From Bdellovibrio sp. 28-41-41 (GTDB lineage: Bacteria > Bdellovibrionota > Bdellovibrionia > Bdellovibrionales > Bdellovibrionaceae), in assembly GCA_002256935.1 (NCBI GenBank), contig NCGL01000034.1, positions 1 through 47,678 on the forward strand: a stretch of DNA of 47,678 nucleotides, read 5' to 3'. The notes under the pieces are model-generated. The model made no database searches. It was not told the DNA's origin and worked only from the letters and a program-made list of their open reading frames with translations. Positions 27,991 through 36,918 of the stretch are shown piece by piece. The position numbers were made by a program, and so were the translations under genes. Each line of letters starts with the position of its first letter. The stretch's first letter is position 1.

Positions 27991-28296
27991 ATGGGACTGA
28001 AAAAGAATATACACACAGGCTCTAGTTTTGCTAATTTTCTTGAGGCGGAAGGGCTTGAAGCCGAAGTGGCAGCAAAGGCCACAAAAAGAACTTTTGTTCA
28101 CCAACTTGAAAAGCGAATGACGAAAGCGAAGGCTACAAAAAGTAAGCTTCGTAAAATTTTTGGCAGTCCTACAACCACGACGCGTGTTTTTGATGAGGAA
28201 TACACGGCTCTTTCTTTGGATACAATGAGTAAGGCTGCGTCTGCAGTTGGTTGTGATTTGCAGATCGCGCTCGTGCCAAGGAAGCTTGCAAAGTGA
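27991..28296 (+). CDS. higA: HigA-type antitoxin (XRE-like)
   Basis: The 101-aa protein has the usual layout of antitoxins paired with Gp49-type toxins: GSSFANFLEAEGLEAEVAAK at the N-terminus, KRTFVHQLEKRMTKAKATKS leading into the helix-turn-helix region, and ALSLDTMSKAASAVGCDLQI at the C-terminus. The expected S-R-x-x-V/L-D-R-L-L part of the recognition helix is altered (GSPTTTTRVFDEEY), so DNA binding may be changed. It would neutralise HigB and repress the operon. AAGAGG in front of the ATG is a plausible ribosome-binding site. The frame is intact although its toxin is not. Confidence 0.75.
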   Translation: MGLKKNIHTGSSFANFLEAEGLEAEVAAKATKRTFVHQLEKRMTKAKATKSKLRKIFGSPTTTTRVFDEEYTALSLDTMSKAASAVGCDLQIALVPRKLAK

Positions 28297-28676
28297 TTTC
28301 ACGTTTCAAATTCATTAATCAACATTCTCGTAGCGAGGGAGTTGGGCAGCCGTGCGGAATATCATAATGCTAACGGCAGTCACAAATAGATGCCATTAAT
28401 TATGTCAGTGATTATGCGAAGGTCCGCAAGTCGAATGCCATTGGTGTAATTGAGCATATACTTCGTATGTCGAATATCTCGCAGTCAACATACCAGGGTA
28501 GCTCCAGATAGCCTGCTCAACGTTAAAAAGATTGGCGATGCCGCCGCATCACTGAGAAGAAATCCAAATTCTTGGGCTGATCGTGGAAATGAAAAGGATG
28601 TACTTCAGGAACTGAAACTTCTTTGGCATGTGTTACTTCGATTTGGTGATCCTATCCAAGTCTCGCCACAGGCGAG
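28297..28676. other. Broken open frames between the antitoxin and pstB
   Basis: No intact gene is recognised. A plus-strand stretch from about 28387 to 28517 reads DAINYVSDYAKVRKSNAIGV and onward to a stop without a start codon. A second frame (28450-28680) encodes LLNVKKIGDAAASLRRNPNS and more. Both look like remnants of coding sequence, but no family can be named. They probably belong to the same decaying insertion as 27134-27634. Confidence 0.35.
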
Positions 28677-29507
28677 CTAACCAAACCGACCCGTGATGTA
28701 GTTCTCGGTTCGTTTGTCAGACGGGTTCGTGAAAATCAAATTACTTGGGCCATACTCAATCAGATCGCCCAAGTACATAAACGCTGTGTAATCAGAACAA
28801 CGAGCCGCTTGATGCAAGTTATGAGTCACGATCAAAATCGTCACATCTTTCTTTAGTTCAACAATCAACTCTTCAATATGCGATGTAGAAATAGGATCTA
28901 ATGCGCTGGTAGGTTCATCCAGAAGTAAAATCTCTGGATCTGTCACCAATGCGCGAGCAATACACAATCGCTGTTGTTGGCCGCCGGATAACGATGTCGC
29001 TTGCGCATGCAGACGATCTTTTACTTCTGTCCAAAGACCGGCTTGCTGCAGGCTGAGTTCAATTTTTTCATCCATGTACGATTTTTTCTTGATACCGCGA
29101 ACACGCAGTCCATAAGCTACATTTTCATAAATAGTTTTTGGAAATGGATTTGGTTTTTGGAAAACCATCCCAATACGCATGCGCACTTCCATCGGATCAA
29201 CGTCACGGCTTAAGATATTTTTTGATTCTGGATATAACAGAATTTCGCCATCATAGGACACTTCATTGTACAAATCGTGCATACGATTAAAACAACGCAG
29301 CAATGTGGTTTTACCGCAACCAGATGGACCAATTAGCGCCGTTACTTTTTTATCGAAGATAGGAAGAGATACATTTTTTAAAACCAGTTTATCTTTTGGG
29401 TTGTAACTAAAAGATAAATTCTTAACTTGAGAACGCAAAAAATCAGATTGAACGCCAAGATTAAATTTAGTCGTCGATGTTGTGGGAATTTCAAATTGTG
29501 GGCTCAT
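28677..29507 (-). CDS. pstB: Phosphate ABC transporter ATP-binding protein
   Basis: This has all ABC ATPase motifs in PstB form: [20 protein letters not shown] (Walker A plus the CFNRMHD PstB signature), [52 protein letters not shown] and [13 protein letters not shown]. It powers inorganic phosphate uptake through PstA/PstC at the inner membrane. At 276 aa it is slightly longer than usual owing to about 25 extra N-terminal residues; the start at 29507 has AAGGATC upstream. It is the last gene of pstSCAB; no phoU or phoBR follows in the window. Confidence 0.96.
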   Translation of the reverse strand: MSPQFEIPTTSTTKFNLGVQSDFLRSQVKNLSFSYNPKDKLVLKNVSLPIFDKKVTALIGPSGCGKTTLLRCFNRMHDLYNEVSYDGEILLYPESKNILSRDVDPMEVRMRIGMVFQKPNPFPKTIYENVAYGLRVRGIKKKSYMDEKIELSLQQAGLWTEVKDRLHAQATSLSGGQQQRLCIARALVTDPEILLLDEPTSALDPISTSHIEELIVELKKDVTILIVTHNLHQAARCSDYTAFMYLGDLIEYGPSNLIFTNPSDKRTENYITGRFG

Positions 29508-29523
29508 AATGATCCTTCTCTGC

Positions 29524-30489
29524 TTACCATTTCATTCTACGACGAAATCGATAGCGAATATAAATCGCCACGCCATTCATCAGCAGAGTCATGACTAACA
29601 ATACCGTACCTGTCGCCGCAGCATTAACATGGAATTCTTGTTGCGGACGAGATACCCAATTAAACATTTGAATCGGCATTACGGTAAATGCATCATGCAA
29701 CCATTGAAAACTAACGTAAGGAAACACGTCCGAAACCGGCGCCGTTGGTAAAAACGCGATAAACGTTAAAGCCCCAATCGTAATCAAAGGTGCCGTCTCA
29801 CCAATGGCACGCGATAACGAAATAATCACGCCCGTTAAAATACCACCGCTGGAATACGGCAGAACATGGTGCTGAATTGTTTGCCAGTGACTGGCACCCA
29901 ATCCAAACGACGCTTCACGAATAGAGTTCGGAATGGTGCGAATCGCTTCTCGGGTCGTTACGATAACGATCGGCAAAACTAACAGACCTAAAGTCATTCC
30001 GGCCGTCAAAATACTTTGGCCAAATTTAAATTTATAAACAAACAACCCTAATGCCATCAATCCAAACGTGATCGAAGGAACACCCGCTAGATTGATAATG
30101 TTAAGCTCTATGATCTTAGTAAAAAAGTTTTTAGGTGCATACTCTTCCAGATATATTCCCGCGGCTACGCCAATGGGAATCGCAACGACAGCCGTTGTTA
30201 TCATCACAGCTAGCGATCCCACCCAAGCAGATAAAATCCCCGCTTTTTCAGGAAAGCGAGACGGGAAATTCGTAAAAAATTCAGCACTGATTCGCGGAAC
30301 TCCAGTCATCGCTAAATCAATAAATAATGCAAGCAATGTGCAAATCGCAAATAACAAAGTCAAAAGACCGACGACTGAAAACATAAAGTTTTTCATACGA
30401 CGCCATTTTAAATTTCGTGCGATATCTACATCGCTCATAGGTTCCCTTAGTAATCGAGCTGTTTGGGTTTGCACCATTGACTGCTCCAT
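29524..30489 (-). CDS. pstA: Phosphate ABC transporter permease
   Basis: The 321-aa inner-membrane protein has six hydrophobic segments. [20 protein letters not shown] and the EAA loop [20 protein letters not shown] (contact with PstB) are diagnostic, followed by [40 protein letters not shown] is the typical PstA N-terminal loop. It forms the translocation channel together with PstC. Its start overlaps the pstC stop by one base, so translation is coupled. Confidence 0.95.
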   Translation of the reverse strand: MEQSMVQTQTARLLREPMSDVDIARNLKWRRMKNFMFSVVGLLTLLFAICTLLALFIDLAMTGVPRISAEFFTNFPSRFPEKAGILSAWVGSLAVMITTAVVAIPIGVAAGIYLEEYAPKNFFTKIIELNIINLAGVPSITFGLMALGLFVYKFKFGQSILTAGMTLGLLVLPIVIVTTREAIRTIPNSIREASFGLGASHWQTIQHHVLPYSSGGILTGVIISLSRAIGETAPLITIGALTFIAFLPTAPVSDVFPYVSFQWLHDAFTVMPIQMFNWVSRPQQEFHVNAAATGTVLLVMTLLMNGVAIYIRYRFRRRMKW

Positions 30490-31412
30490 TATTCTTTCTC
30501 CTGAATTTGGTTTTTAATCCACATCCCTAGAATGTTAAAGATTAGAGTTAGAACTAATAAAGTCAGCCCAGCAACGTAGATGGATTGATAACCGATACTT
30601 CCGTGAGGCAAATCTCCTAAGCTAACTTGTACGATAAACGCGGTAATTGTGGCTGCTGGTTCGGATGGATCCAAAGTTAAATTTGGTTGCATACCCGCAG
30701 CAATAGCAACAACCATGGTTTCACCAAGCGCGCGTGAAATTCCTAGAACATAAGCAGAACTAATTCCCGAAAAGGCACTTGGGATCACGACTCGTAAAGT
30801 CGTTTGAAACTTTGTCGAACCCAGCGCTGCCGAAGCTTCACGCAGATGAGCCGGTACTGCCCCCATAGCATCTTCACTTAACGAACTTACGTAGGGAATA
30901 ATCATAATACCCATCACAATACCCGCACTTAATATACTAAACCCGCCCAGGTTAGGCATAATTTTTTGAAGCATGGGTGTAACAAACAACAACGCAAAAT
31001 AGCCATAAACCACACTGGGAACCGCAGCCAATAATTCCAAAACCGGTTTCAAGATTTCACGGGCACTTGGTTTTAAATATTCACTTAAATAGGCGGAAAC
31101 GATCGTACCCAGCGGGATAGCTACACACACAGCAATAAATGTCGCCATGAAGGTCCCAGCCACCAAAGGGCGAATTCCAAATTTAGCGTCGCTAAACATG
31201 GGTGTCCATTCTCGGCCAGTTAAAAATTCAGTAAACGAAACGTTTTCAAAAAATGGCAGGGACTCAGAAACTAAAACATACACGATTCCCATCGTTACAA
31301 AAACAGAACTACACGCGGCTAAAAACAAAACCGTCTCGATCAAACGGTCTTTGATTTTTCTCCACCGACGAGTGGGATGGTTAGCTGATGTAAATGCCTT
31401 TAGTTCTGACAT
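30489..31412 (-). CDS. pstC: Phosphate ABC transporter permease
   Basis: The 307-aa protein has six membrane segments and PstC motifs: FLTGREWTPMFSDAKFGIRP in the first periplasmic loop, AIPLGTIVSAYLSEYL, LELLAAVPSVVYGYFALLFV, and the EAA loop VPAHLREASAALGSTKFQT, ending GISRALGETMVVAIAAGMQP. It pairs with PstA for phosphate transport. It follows pstS by 6 bases and overlaps pstA by one base within a minus-strand operon. Confidence 0.95.
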   Translation of the reverse strand: MSELKAFTSANHPTRRWRKIKDRLIETVLFLAACSSVFVTMGIVYVLVSESLPFFENVSFTEFLTGREWTPMFSDAKFGIRPLVAGTFMATFIAVCVAIPLGTIVSAYLSEYLKPSAREILKPVLELLAAVPSVVYGYFALLFVTPMLQKIMPNLGGFSILSAGIVMGIMIIPYVSSLSEDAMGAVPAHLREASAALGSTKFQTTLRVVIPSAFSGISSAYVLGISRALGETMVVAIAAGMQPNLTLDPSEPAATITAFIVQVSLGDLPHGSIGYQSIYVAGLTLLVLTLIFNILGMWIKNQIQEKE

Positions 31413-31418
31413 AAATTC

Positions 31419-32408
31419 CTAGTGTTTTGCTTCTTTCTTTAAAAGGTCTTCGATTCTCAAACCCACTTCTGAGTGGCCGTCGAACACGGTACCTAATTTT
31501 GCTGAATTTAAATTCTTTGTTGCCATTTCATAAGCAGACGCTGGCAATGGTATGTATTGTACGCTTGGTACCAGGGTCGCAACATTCTTCATAAAGAAAC
31601 TTGCGTATTCTTTCACTTCTGGTTTGTTTAATGCTTTTTGGCTTATGTAAATAAAGAGTGGTCGCGCCAGAGGTTGGTAAGATCCATCTTCTACTGTTTT
31701 ACGACTGGGTAAAACGCCCGGAAGGACTTTGCCCTTTTTATCTTTAGTAATGATCCCTACAGCCTTTAATTTGGCTGTATTGCCCATGTAGTAGGCCATC
31801 GGGATGTATCCGATTGCATTTTTTTCTTGAGAAACACCTTGCACCAAGGTGTTGTCGTCTTCGCTGGCTGTGTAATCACCGCGAGAGGATTTGGCTTTAC
31901 CTACGATCGCTTCAGTGAAGTAATCAAATGTGCCTGAGTCGGATCCAGCACCGAAAAGTTTTAATGGTTGATCTGGCCATTTTGGATTGATCTGATTCCA
32001 CTTAGTCACTTTGCCTTGAGCACTTGGTTCCCAGATTTTTTTTAGTTCTTCTACTGTGATGTCTTTGATCCATTCATTTTTCGGATGAACGACAACAACA
32101 GTAGCGTCGTAAGCGATAGGCAATTCGATGAATTTAATACCGGTTTCTTTGCACGCATCAAATTCTAATTTTAAAATTGGACGAGACGCATTTTGAACAT
32201 CCGTTTCGCCACGGCAAAAACGTTTAAACCCGCCACCGGTTCCTTTGGTTCCCACAGTGACTTTGTATTTGCCTTTAAATTCTTTTTGAAACTCTTCGGC
32301 CACCGCTTCAGTGATGGGATAAACGGTACTTGATCCGTCGACAACAACTGTTTGAGCCAAAGCCGGTGACATCCATACGAATAGCAACAACGCGGATAAT
32401 TTAAGCAT
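31419..32408 (-). CDS. pstS: Periplasmic phosphate-binding protein
   Basis: The 329-aa precursor has a signal peptide (KLSALLLFVWMSPALAQ, cleavage probably after ALA). Phosphate-binding segments are clear: VDGSSTVYPITEAVAEEF, GTKGTGGGFKRFCRGETDVQ and FGAGSDSGTFDYFTEAIVG. It captures phosphate in the periplasm and delivers it to PstCA. It is the first gene of pstSCAB. The start has AGAGGA eight bases upstream, and a Pho-box-like repeat lies about 65 bases upstream. Confidence 0.96.
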   Translation of the reverse strand: MLKLSALLLFVWMSPALAQTVVVDGSSTVYPITEAVAEEFQKEFKGKYKVTVGTKGTGGGFKRFCRGETDVQNASRPILKLEFDACKETGIKFIELPIAYDATVVVVHPKNEWIKDITVEELKKIWEPSAQGKVTKWNQINPKWPDQPLKLFGAGSDSGTFDYFTEAIVGKAKSSRGDYTASEDDNTLVQGVSQEKNAIGYIPMAYYMGNTAKLKAVGIITKDKKGKVLPGVLPSRKTVEDGSYQPLARPLFIYISQKALNKPEVKEYASFFMKNVATLVPSVQYIPLPASAYEMATKNLNSAKLGTVFDGHSEVGLRIEDLLKKEAKH

Positions 32409-32434
32409 TATATTTCCTCTGAGATTTGTAGCCT

Positions 32435-32491
32435 ATCTTATACTGGATTTTGGTCGGTTTTTCTATTTGGCCATTGTTAGATTTGTGTTAA
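32435..32491 (-). promoter_or_regulatory. pstSCAB promoter with Pho-box-like direct repeat
   Basis: On the minus strand TTAACA and CTAACA are spaced 11 bases start to start (TTAACA-N5-CTAACA, 32491 to 32475), as in tandem repeats bound by PhoB/PhoP-type regulators. A TATAAGAT -10-like element lies at 32442-32435, about 27 bases before the pstS ATG. The gap between the repeat and the -10 (32 bases) is longer than in classical enteric Pho promoters, so the match is suggestive only. Confidence 0.4.
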
Positions 32492-32634
32492 GGCGTTTTT
32501 AAAAATAAAAATTCCAAAAATTGGCAGACCAATTGCTTTATAAACCAATCGGGGGAATTTTTTGGACGAATCGGTGTCTTTCTGATCGTAAAAAATCCCA
32601 TATTGTAAATAAAAAGAGCTTTTAAGGGGGAAAA

Positions 32635-33276
32635 ATGAAACTACCAGTGAAAACACTAGTATCTTTACTCGGCTGGTCATTAATCAGTTGGGGGCAAAGT
32701 GCGCCTGATCGCGCAGAAATTCGTGGCGTAACAATGTCAGGTTCTGGCTGTGAAGACTCAGCTGCGAGCGTGACAATTTCGCCGGATTTTAAGGATCTAT
32801 CGCTACTTTTCGACAATCATTCTGTCGAAATCGGTAACGGCAGTCCAAATCCAAAACTGTTAACACTACAAAGTTGGCAATACGCTTTTAAAAGTGTCGA
32901 CTATCGCGGCTTCGTAGCCCTACCCACGAGTGCCTACGGTTTTCACCGTTTAGCGACTATGTCGGCAAACAGCATCGTTCCAACATTGCGAGAAGTAATT
33001 CACAAAGGGCCAATCAATCAGGATTACACATTCCATGTTGAATCCAGTCCGACACGTTATGTTTGGTCGTCATGTATTTCAGGTGCCCATACGATGATTT
33101 TTTATTCGCAATTGGGTGTTAGTTTTTATCCTAAATTGTCCGATCGTTCGAACGCGATTATCAGCTTAGATTCTAAAGACTTTAGCATGCGCCAAAGCGT
33201 GGGTATGGTTTGGAGAAAATGTCAGTACAGCAACCAACCGGCTCCGACACCAAGTCCACGTCGTCCTCGTTTTTAA
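32635..33276 (+). CDS. Secreted DUF4360-family protein
   Basis: The 213-aa precursor has a signal peptide (MKLPVKTLVSLLGWSLISWG). EIRGVTMSGSGCEDSAASVT, ISPDFKDLSLLFDNHSVEIG, SWQYAFKSVDYRGFVALP and the later single Cys-containing strand follow the DUF4360 pattern, a beta-rich secreted domain of unknown function. Fungal and myxobacterial members also carry such domains. The tail is proline/arginine-rich (PAPTPSPRRPRF). GGGGG lies upstream of the ATG. It is probably monocistronic and divergent from pstS. No enzymatic residues can be proposed. Confidence 0.75.
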   Translation: MKLPVKTLVSLLGWSLISWGQSAPDRAEIRGVTMSGSGCEDSAASVTISPDFKDLSLLFDNHSVEIGNGSPNPKLLTLQSWQYAFKSVDYRGFVALPTSAYGFHRLATMSANSIVPTLREVIHKGPINQDYTFHVESSPTRYVWSSCISGAHTMIFYSQLGVSFYPKLSDRSNAIISLDSKDFSMRQSVGMVWRKCQYSNQPAPTPSPRRPRF

Positions 33277-33294
33277 TTATTTAAAGTGCATTTC

Positions 33295-33327
33295 CTCCTT
33301 TCCTAAGATTTAATTTTAGGAAAGGAG
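33295..33327 (+). promoter_or_regulatory. 12-bp hairpin that buries the downstream ribosome-binding site
   Basis: CTCCTTTCCTAA (33295-33306) pairs exactly with TTAGGAAAGGAG (33316-33327) across a 9-base loop. The 3' arm contains the Shine-Dalgarno GGAG (33324-33327) located 6 bases before ATG 33334. No T-run follows, so it is less like a terminator than an RBS-masking element; it might also act as the end of the DUF4360 transcript. Confidence 0.55.
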
Positions 33328-33386
33328 AATTAAATGGATTTATTTTCAGACTATCTATTCTGGCATTAGGTTTCTGTATAGGTATA

Positions 33387-34001
33387 TTGTTTTGGGGATG
33401 GCCTCTGATCGCAACGAAATTTGTTCCCTACTTGCAAAGTTTTTCTATTTTGCAATCTACTTTTGGCCAACTGGATTTGTTGTTAGGGTTCTCTGTTTTA
33501 AATGTTGTGGCTCTTTTAGTATTTACGGTTTTAATTTTCACCGTTTCGTATTTTTTTCTTATTATTTTAACATCGATTTTATTAGTTCCTCTATTAAATC
33601 CGATTATCCGAAAACTCTACTTTCCTAACCTAACTGAAAATTCGGAACTGACATTCTTTGATAGTTTGAAAAACTCCGTTGTTTCTGTCGCGATTTATTT
33701 CGGATTACTGATTGTTTTATCTCCGATATTGATTTTTGTACCGTTGGGGCAAGTTCTAGTTCCTTATTTTTTAAATGCCCATCTAGCTCGGCGAGTGTTT
33801 CCATATGATGTCCTGCAAAGCTATGCTACGGCATCTGAATTTGAACGGTTCATGTTGAAAGAAAAACAATCTTTGTGGACTCTGGCACTTTTAACGGGCG
33901 GGTATTTTTATGTGCCTATTTTAAATCTACTGGCAGCGCCATTGGCTGCTTTGGCTTTTGTTATTTTTTCGATGGGAAAAATCGACGAATATCGTCGATA
34001 A
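33387..34001 (+). CDS. EI24/CysZ-like membrane protein, start disturbed
   Basis: The 204-aa frame has about four hydrophobic segments and EI24-domain features: ILTSILLVPLLNPIIRKLYF, ILSPILIFVPLGQVLVPYFL, NAHLARRVFPYDVL and LTGGYFYVPILNLLAAPLAA. Relatives include CysZ and etoposide-induced-2.4-like proteins. The listed start is TTG 33387, without a ribosome-binding site. The frame stays open upstream and reads GFIFRLSILALGFCIGI from base 33336. The strong SD plus ATG at 33334 is one base out of that frame and stops after 11 codons. A single-base loss in ATGG is the simplest explanation, leaving this gene either broken, restarted, or mis-sequenced. Confidence 0.6.
   Translation: MFWGWPLIATKFVPYLQSFSILQSTFGQLDLLLGFSVLNVVALLVFTVLIFTVSYFFLIILTSILLVPLLNPIIRKLYFPNLTENSELTFFDSLKNSVVSVAIYFGLLIVLSPILIFVPLGQVLVPYFLNAHLARRVFPYDVLQSYATASEFERFMLKEKQSLWTLALLTGGYFYVPILNLLAAPLAALAFVIFSMGKIDEYRR
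33977..33999 (-). terminator. Intrinsic terminator of the histidine kinase gene, inside the EI24 coding end
   Basis: ATCGACGA (33981-33988) and TCGTCGAT (33992-33999) form a perfect 8-bp stem with a 3-base loop. Read on the minus strand it is followed by TTTTT (33981-33977), ten bases after the kinase stop. The same bases encode the last residues of the EI24-like protein, so the hairpin is shared by two converging genes. Confidence 0.7.
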
Positions 34002-34008
34002 GTAATAC

Positions 34009-36711
34009 TTAAGCGGCGTTAGAAATTTTTGCCATGTTAAGCGGAATTTCAATTACGAATTTAGTATTCACACTGCGCTCCTCTAAATAGAAACGACCAA
34101 AGTGAGCTTCTACAATCCCTTTTGAAATACTTAAGCCCAGCCCCGTTCCCTTACCGACTTCTTTCGTTGTAAAGAACGGCTGGAATATTTTATTTTGAAC
34201 GTCTTTAGAAATTCCACGGCCACTATCTGTGATTGTAATCACCATCGTATTATCTACATTATCCACACTTAGTTCAACCCACTTTTCTTCCAGGTTTGAA
34301 ACAGCGTCGAATGAGTTGTTTAATAAATTTAGAATGACCTGTGAAAGTTCAGTTTGACGACAATACACATCGCCCGTGTAATTCATGTATACTCTGAATT
34401 CGATATAGAATTGCTGGAACCGTTGCTGACAGAACGACAGCGTTTCTTCAACTAGATCCTTTGCCGACACCGTCGCCATCGAATCAGAACTTGCATCACG
34501 TGAAATTTTTCTTAAACCTTTGATGATACGAGAAATACGATCCACCGTAGTGATAATTTTAAGTGCATCCTGCTGTGCTCTTTCATGCATAGCTTGGGGA
34601 TTTTTGCTCTCCATATAACTTTGGATTTGACGAGCTTTGCCGTAAATAATGGTTAATGGATTGTTAATCTCGTGCGCAATACTACTGGCCATTTCACCTA
34701 GGGAAGCCATTTTTGCCGATTCTGCAATTTTTGCTTCTTGTTCTTTGACTATCAATTGAGATTTTAAGAATTCATTGTGCAATTGAGCGGCTAACAAGTG
34801 CGCTTTCTCGCCTGTCGTATGGATATTAATAATGAACAAGGCGATCAAAAGAACAGTGATGGCGCCGATTAAACCAATCCACGTCGATAAAAGATCATGA
34901 GAGCCTTCATAAGCAGTACCTTGGGCCCAGTGCACATAAAATGAACGACCGGCTAAATTTATCTGAGATGTTAATAATACCCCGGCCGGGTTTATTTTTT
35001 CGTGTGAATTTGAATACACGATAGAAGAAACGGTAAAGTCCGGCTTACTATACAATTCAAAAACAAGCTGTTCATTAAAACGCCTAAAAATAGTATTTAA
35101 AAAGTTATCCGCAAAAAATGGCGCGTAAATCCAGTGCGAAAAATTAGCGACACGGTCTTCAACAGTTGCGGTTTTAGCACCTTTTTTATAAACAGGAAGA
35201 AATAATAAATACCCCATTCGATCTTGTTTATCGTACATTAAATAGATGGCGGGTGAGATTTGAACTTGCCCTGTACGCATAGCTTCCATGGCCGTTTCCC
35301 TACGTATTTTTTCAGATCCGACATCAAGACCTAGGACACTCTTATTTTTTTCCAAAGGCTCTATGTAGGTTACAACTAAACTATCGGCCTCGCTAGGCAG
35401 TAAATGCGCTCCGTGATTCGCCGACACGGCCTTGTATACAAAGTCAGTCTCAAAAAAGCGGCCATAAAATTTGTAATGTTCATTCAATTTTGCTTTTGGC
35501 ACTCGGAAAATAACACCGATGCCATTAAGCCCTGGGGTATGCTCTTCCAGATTGCGCGACGACACGTATTCGTTCCACTCTGTTGGATCAACACTATCAG
35601 ACGCTAGGAACAGGCTGCGCCCACCAGTTAAAACATCAATGTATTCATTCAAGCGCTCTGAAATCCGTAGTTCCATGTCTTTAGTCACAACGGCCATATT
35701 TTTTGCATCGGTTTGCTGGTGGGACATCTGTAAATTATAAAAAATCGTCGCCCAAAATAACCAGCCACCTATCAACACCGTCAGAATACGTTTTTGAAAG
35801 ACGTAGCTAGAAATATCGGCCAAAATAAAAACGGTAACGAATATGCCAACTATGAATATTTCTAAGTTTAATAGATTCTGATTGAACGACGATAAATTAA
35901 ACGGACCCAACCCATTGATCGTATAATAAAGTGCAATGACCGGAATCGCTGTCCCAAACAAGTAAATAAAGAACCGATTTTTTGACAATGCAAACACCAA
36001 CAACATCGGCAAAATCAGCATCAAATATTTTAAGCTATGTAAATCTGAAAGCAAGAACGAGATAACTCCGATCGCAAAAACCGATCCAGCAATTATTCCC
36101 GAAAATTTTTGTGGTGATTCCTTCATAGCACGGACAAGTTCTTGGAAATCGCCATCATGTATCGAAACGACAAGTGGAACAACGAGCAAAGCCCCAACGG
36201 TGTCACCAATCCACCAGGTAAGCCAGGCATTTAAAACCAAATCACTATTTAAGTTTCCAAACAAAAAAAGCGAGCCGACCCCAATGGTTGCGCTCACGAG
36301 AGTCGCAAGAACCGAGGATGCGCCAATTGAAACTGGCATCGTTAAATGAGCCAGCTGTGTTTTGTATCTGCGAATTCGGATTAATAAATAGTAGCCGGCA
36401 AGAGCTTCTAACATGTTACCAACACCGATTAGAACAGCGATAATGTGTGACGCCGGAGTTAGGAAATTAACTAACCAGGCTCCTAGAAATATCCCTGGTA
36501 AAAATTTGCGACCAAAAATAAACAACATTGCAATGGCAAGTCCTGTTGGCGGCCAAACCGGCGATACACTGGTATTTAGCGTCGCCAATTTCAAACTCTC
36601 GTTCGCAACAAAATAGTAGGTAATTCCAAAAATGAAATTACCAACAAATACAAACCAGAGTTTGTTTTTAAGATGTTTTAGAGAGCTTAATAATTGACCA
36701 TACCAATTCAC
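34009..36711 (-). CDS. MASE1-CHASE hybrid sensor histidine kinase
   Basis: This is a 900-aa sensor. About residues 20-310 form a multi-pass MASE1 domain (SPVWPPTGLAIAMLFIFGRK). A CHASE domain follows (about 350-560), including SERLNEYIDVLTGGRSLFLA and LNGIGVIFRVPKAKLNEHY. After another membrane helix (LIGAITVLLIALFIINIH) comes a short linker and HisKA with the H-box SSIAHEINNPLTII. The ATPase domain shows N-box ILNLLNNSFDAV, ITDSGRGIS and TGLGLSISKGIVEAH. It should autophosphorylate on the H-box histidine and pass phosphate to a regulator not found here. GTG start has CGGAG nine bases upstream. Signal unknown. Confidence 0.92.
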   Translation of the reverse strand: MNWYGQLLSSLKHLKNKLWFVFVGNFIFGITYYFVANESLKLATLNTSVSPVWPPTGLAIAMLFIFGRKFLPGIFLGAWLVNFLTPASHIIAVLIGVGNMLEALAGYYLLIRIRRYKTQLAHLTMPVSIGASSVLATLVSATIGVGSLFLFGNLNSDLVLNAWLTWWIGDTVGALLVVPLVVSIHDGDFQELVRAMKESPQKFSGIIAGSVFAIGVISFLLSDLHSLKYLMLILPMLLVFALSKNRFFIYLFGTAIPVIALYYTINGLGPFNLSSFNQNLLNLEIFIVGIFVTVFILADISSYVFQKRILTVLIGGWLFWATIFYNLQMSHQQTDAKNMAVVTKDMELRISERLNEYIDVLTGGRSLFLASDSVDPTEWNEYVSSRNLEEHTPGLNGIGVIFRVPKAKLNEHYKFYGRFFETDFVYKAVSANHGAHLLPSEADSLVVTYIEPLEKNKSVLGLDVGSEKIRRETAMEAMRTGQVQISPAIYLMYDKQDRMGYLLFLPVYKKGAKTATVEDRVANFSHWIYAPFFADNFLNTIFRRFNEQLVFELYSKPDFTVSSIVYSNSHEKINPAGVLLTSQINLAGRSFYVHWAQGTAYEGSHDLLSTWIGLIGAITVLLIALFIINIHTTGEKAHLLAAQLHNEFLKSQLIVKEQEAKIAESAKMASLGEMASSIAHEINNPLTIIYGKARQIQSYMESKNPQAMHERAQQDALKIITTVDRISRIIKGLRKISRDASSDSMATVSAKDLVEETLSFCQQRFQQFYIEFRVYMNYTGDVYCRQTELSQVILNLLNNSFDAVSNLEEKWVELSVDNVDNTMVITITDSGRGISKDVQNKIFQPFFTTKEVGKGTGLGLSISKGIVEAHFGRFYLEERSVNTKFVIEIPLNMAKISNAA

Positions 36712-36918
36712 AATTTCGATCTCCGAAGATATTGATTTATCGGGCGATTAGTAATTATGATTAGACCGGTTTCTAGTTCTGGACCGAAGGTGGACTTGGA
36801 TTTCAAAAACAGGTTAGCAACAGATGTTGGTGGAGTTCTGATCTATGCAATTCGCAACAATAGAATTCCATTGAAACTCAAAACTCCCTATGGTACACAC
36901 TAGATATAAGGAGCAATT

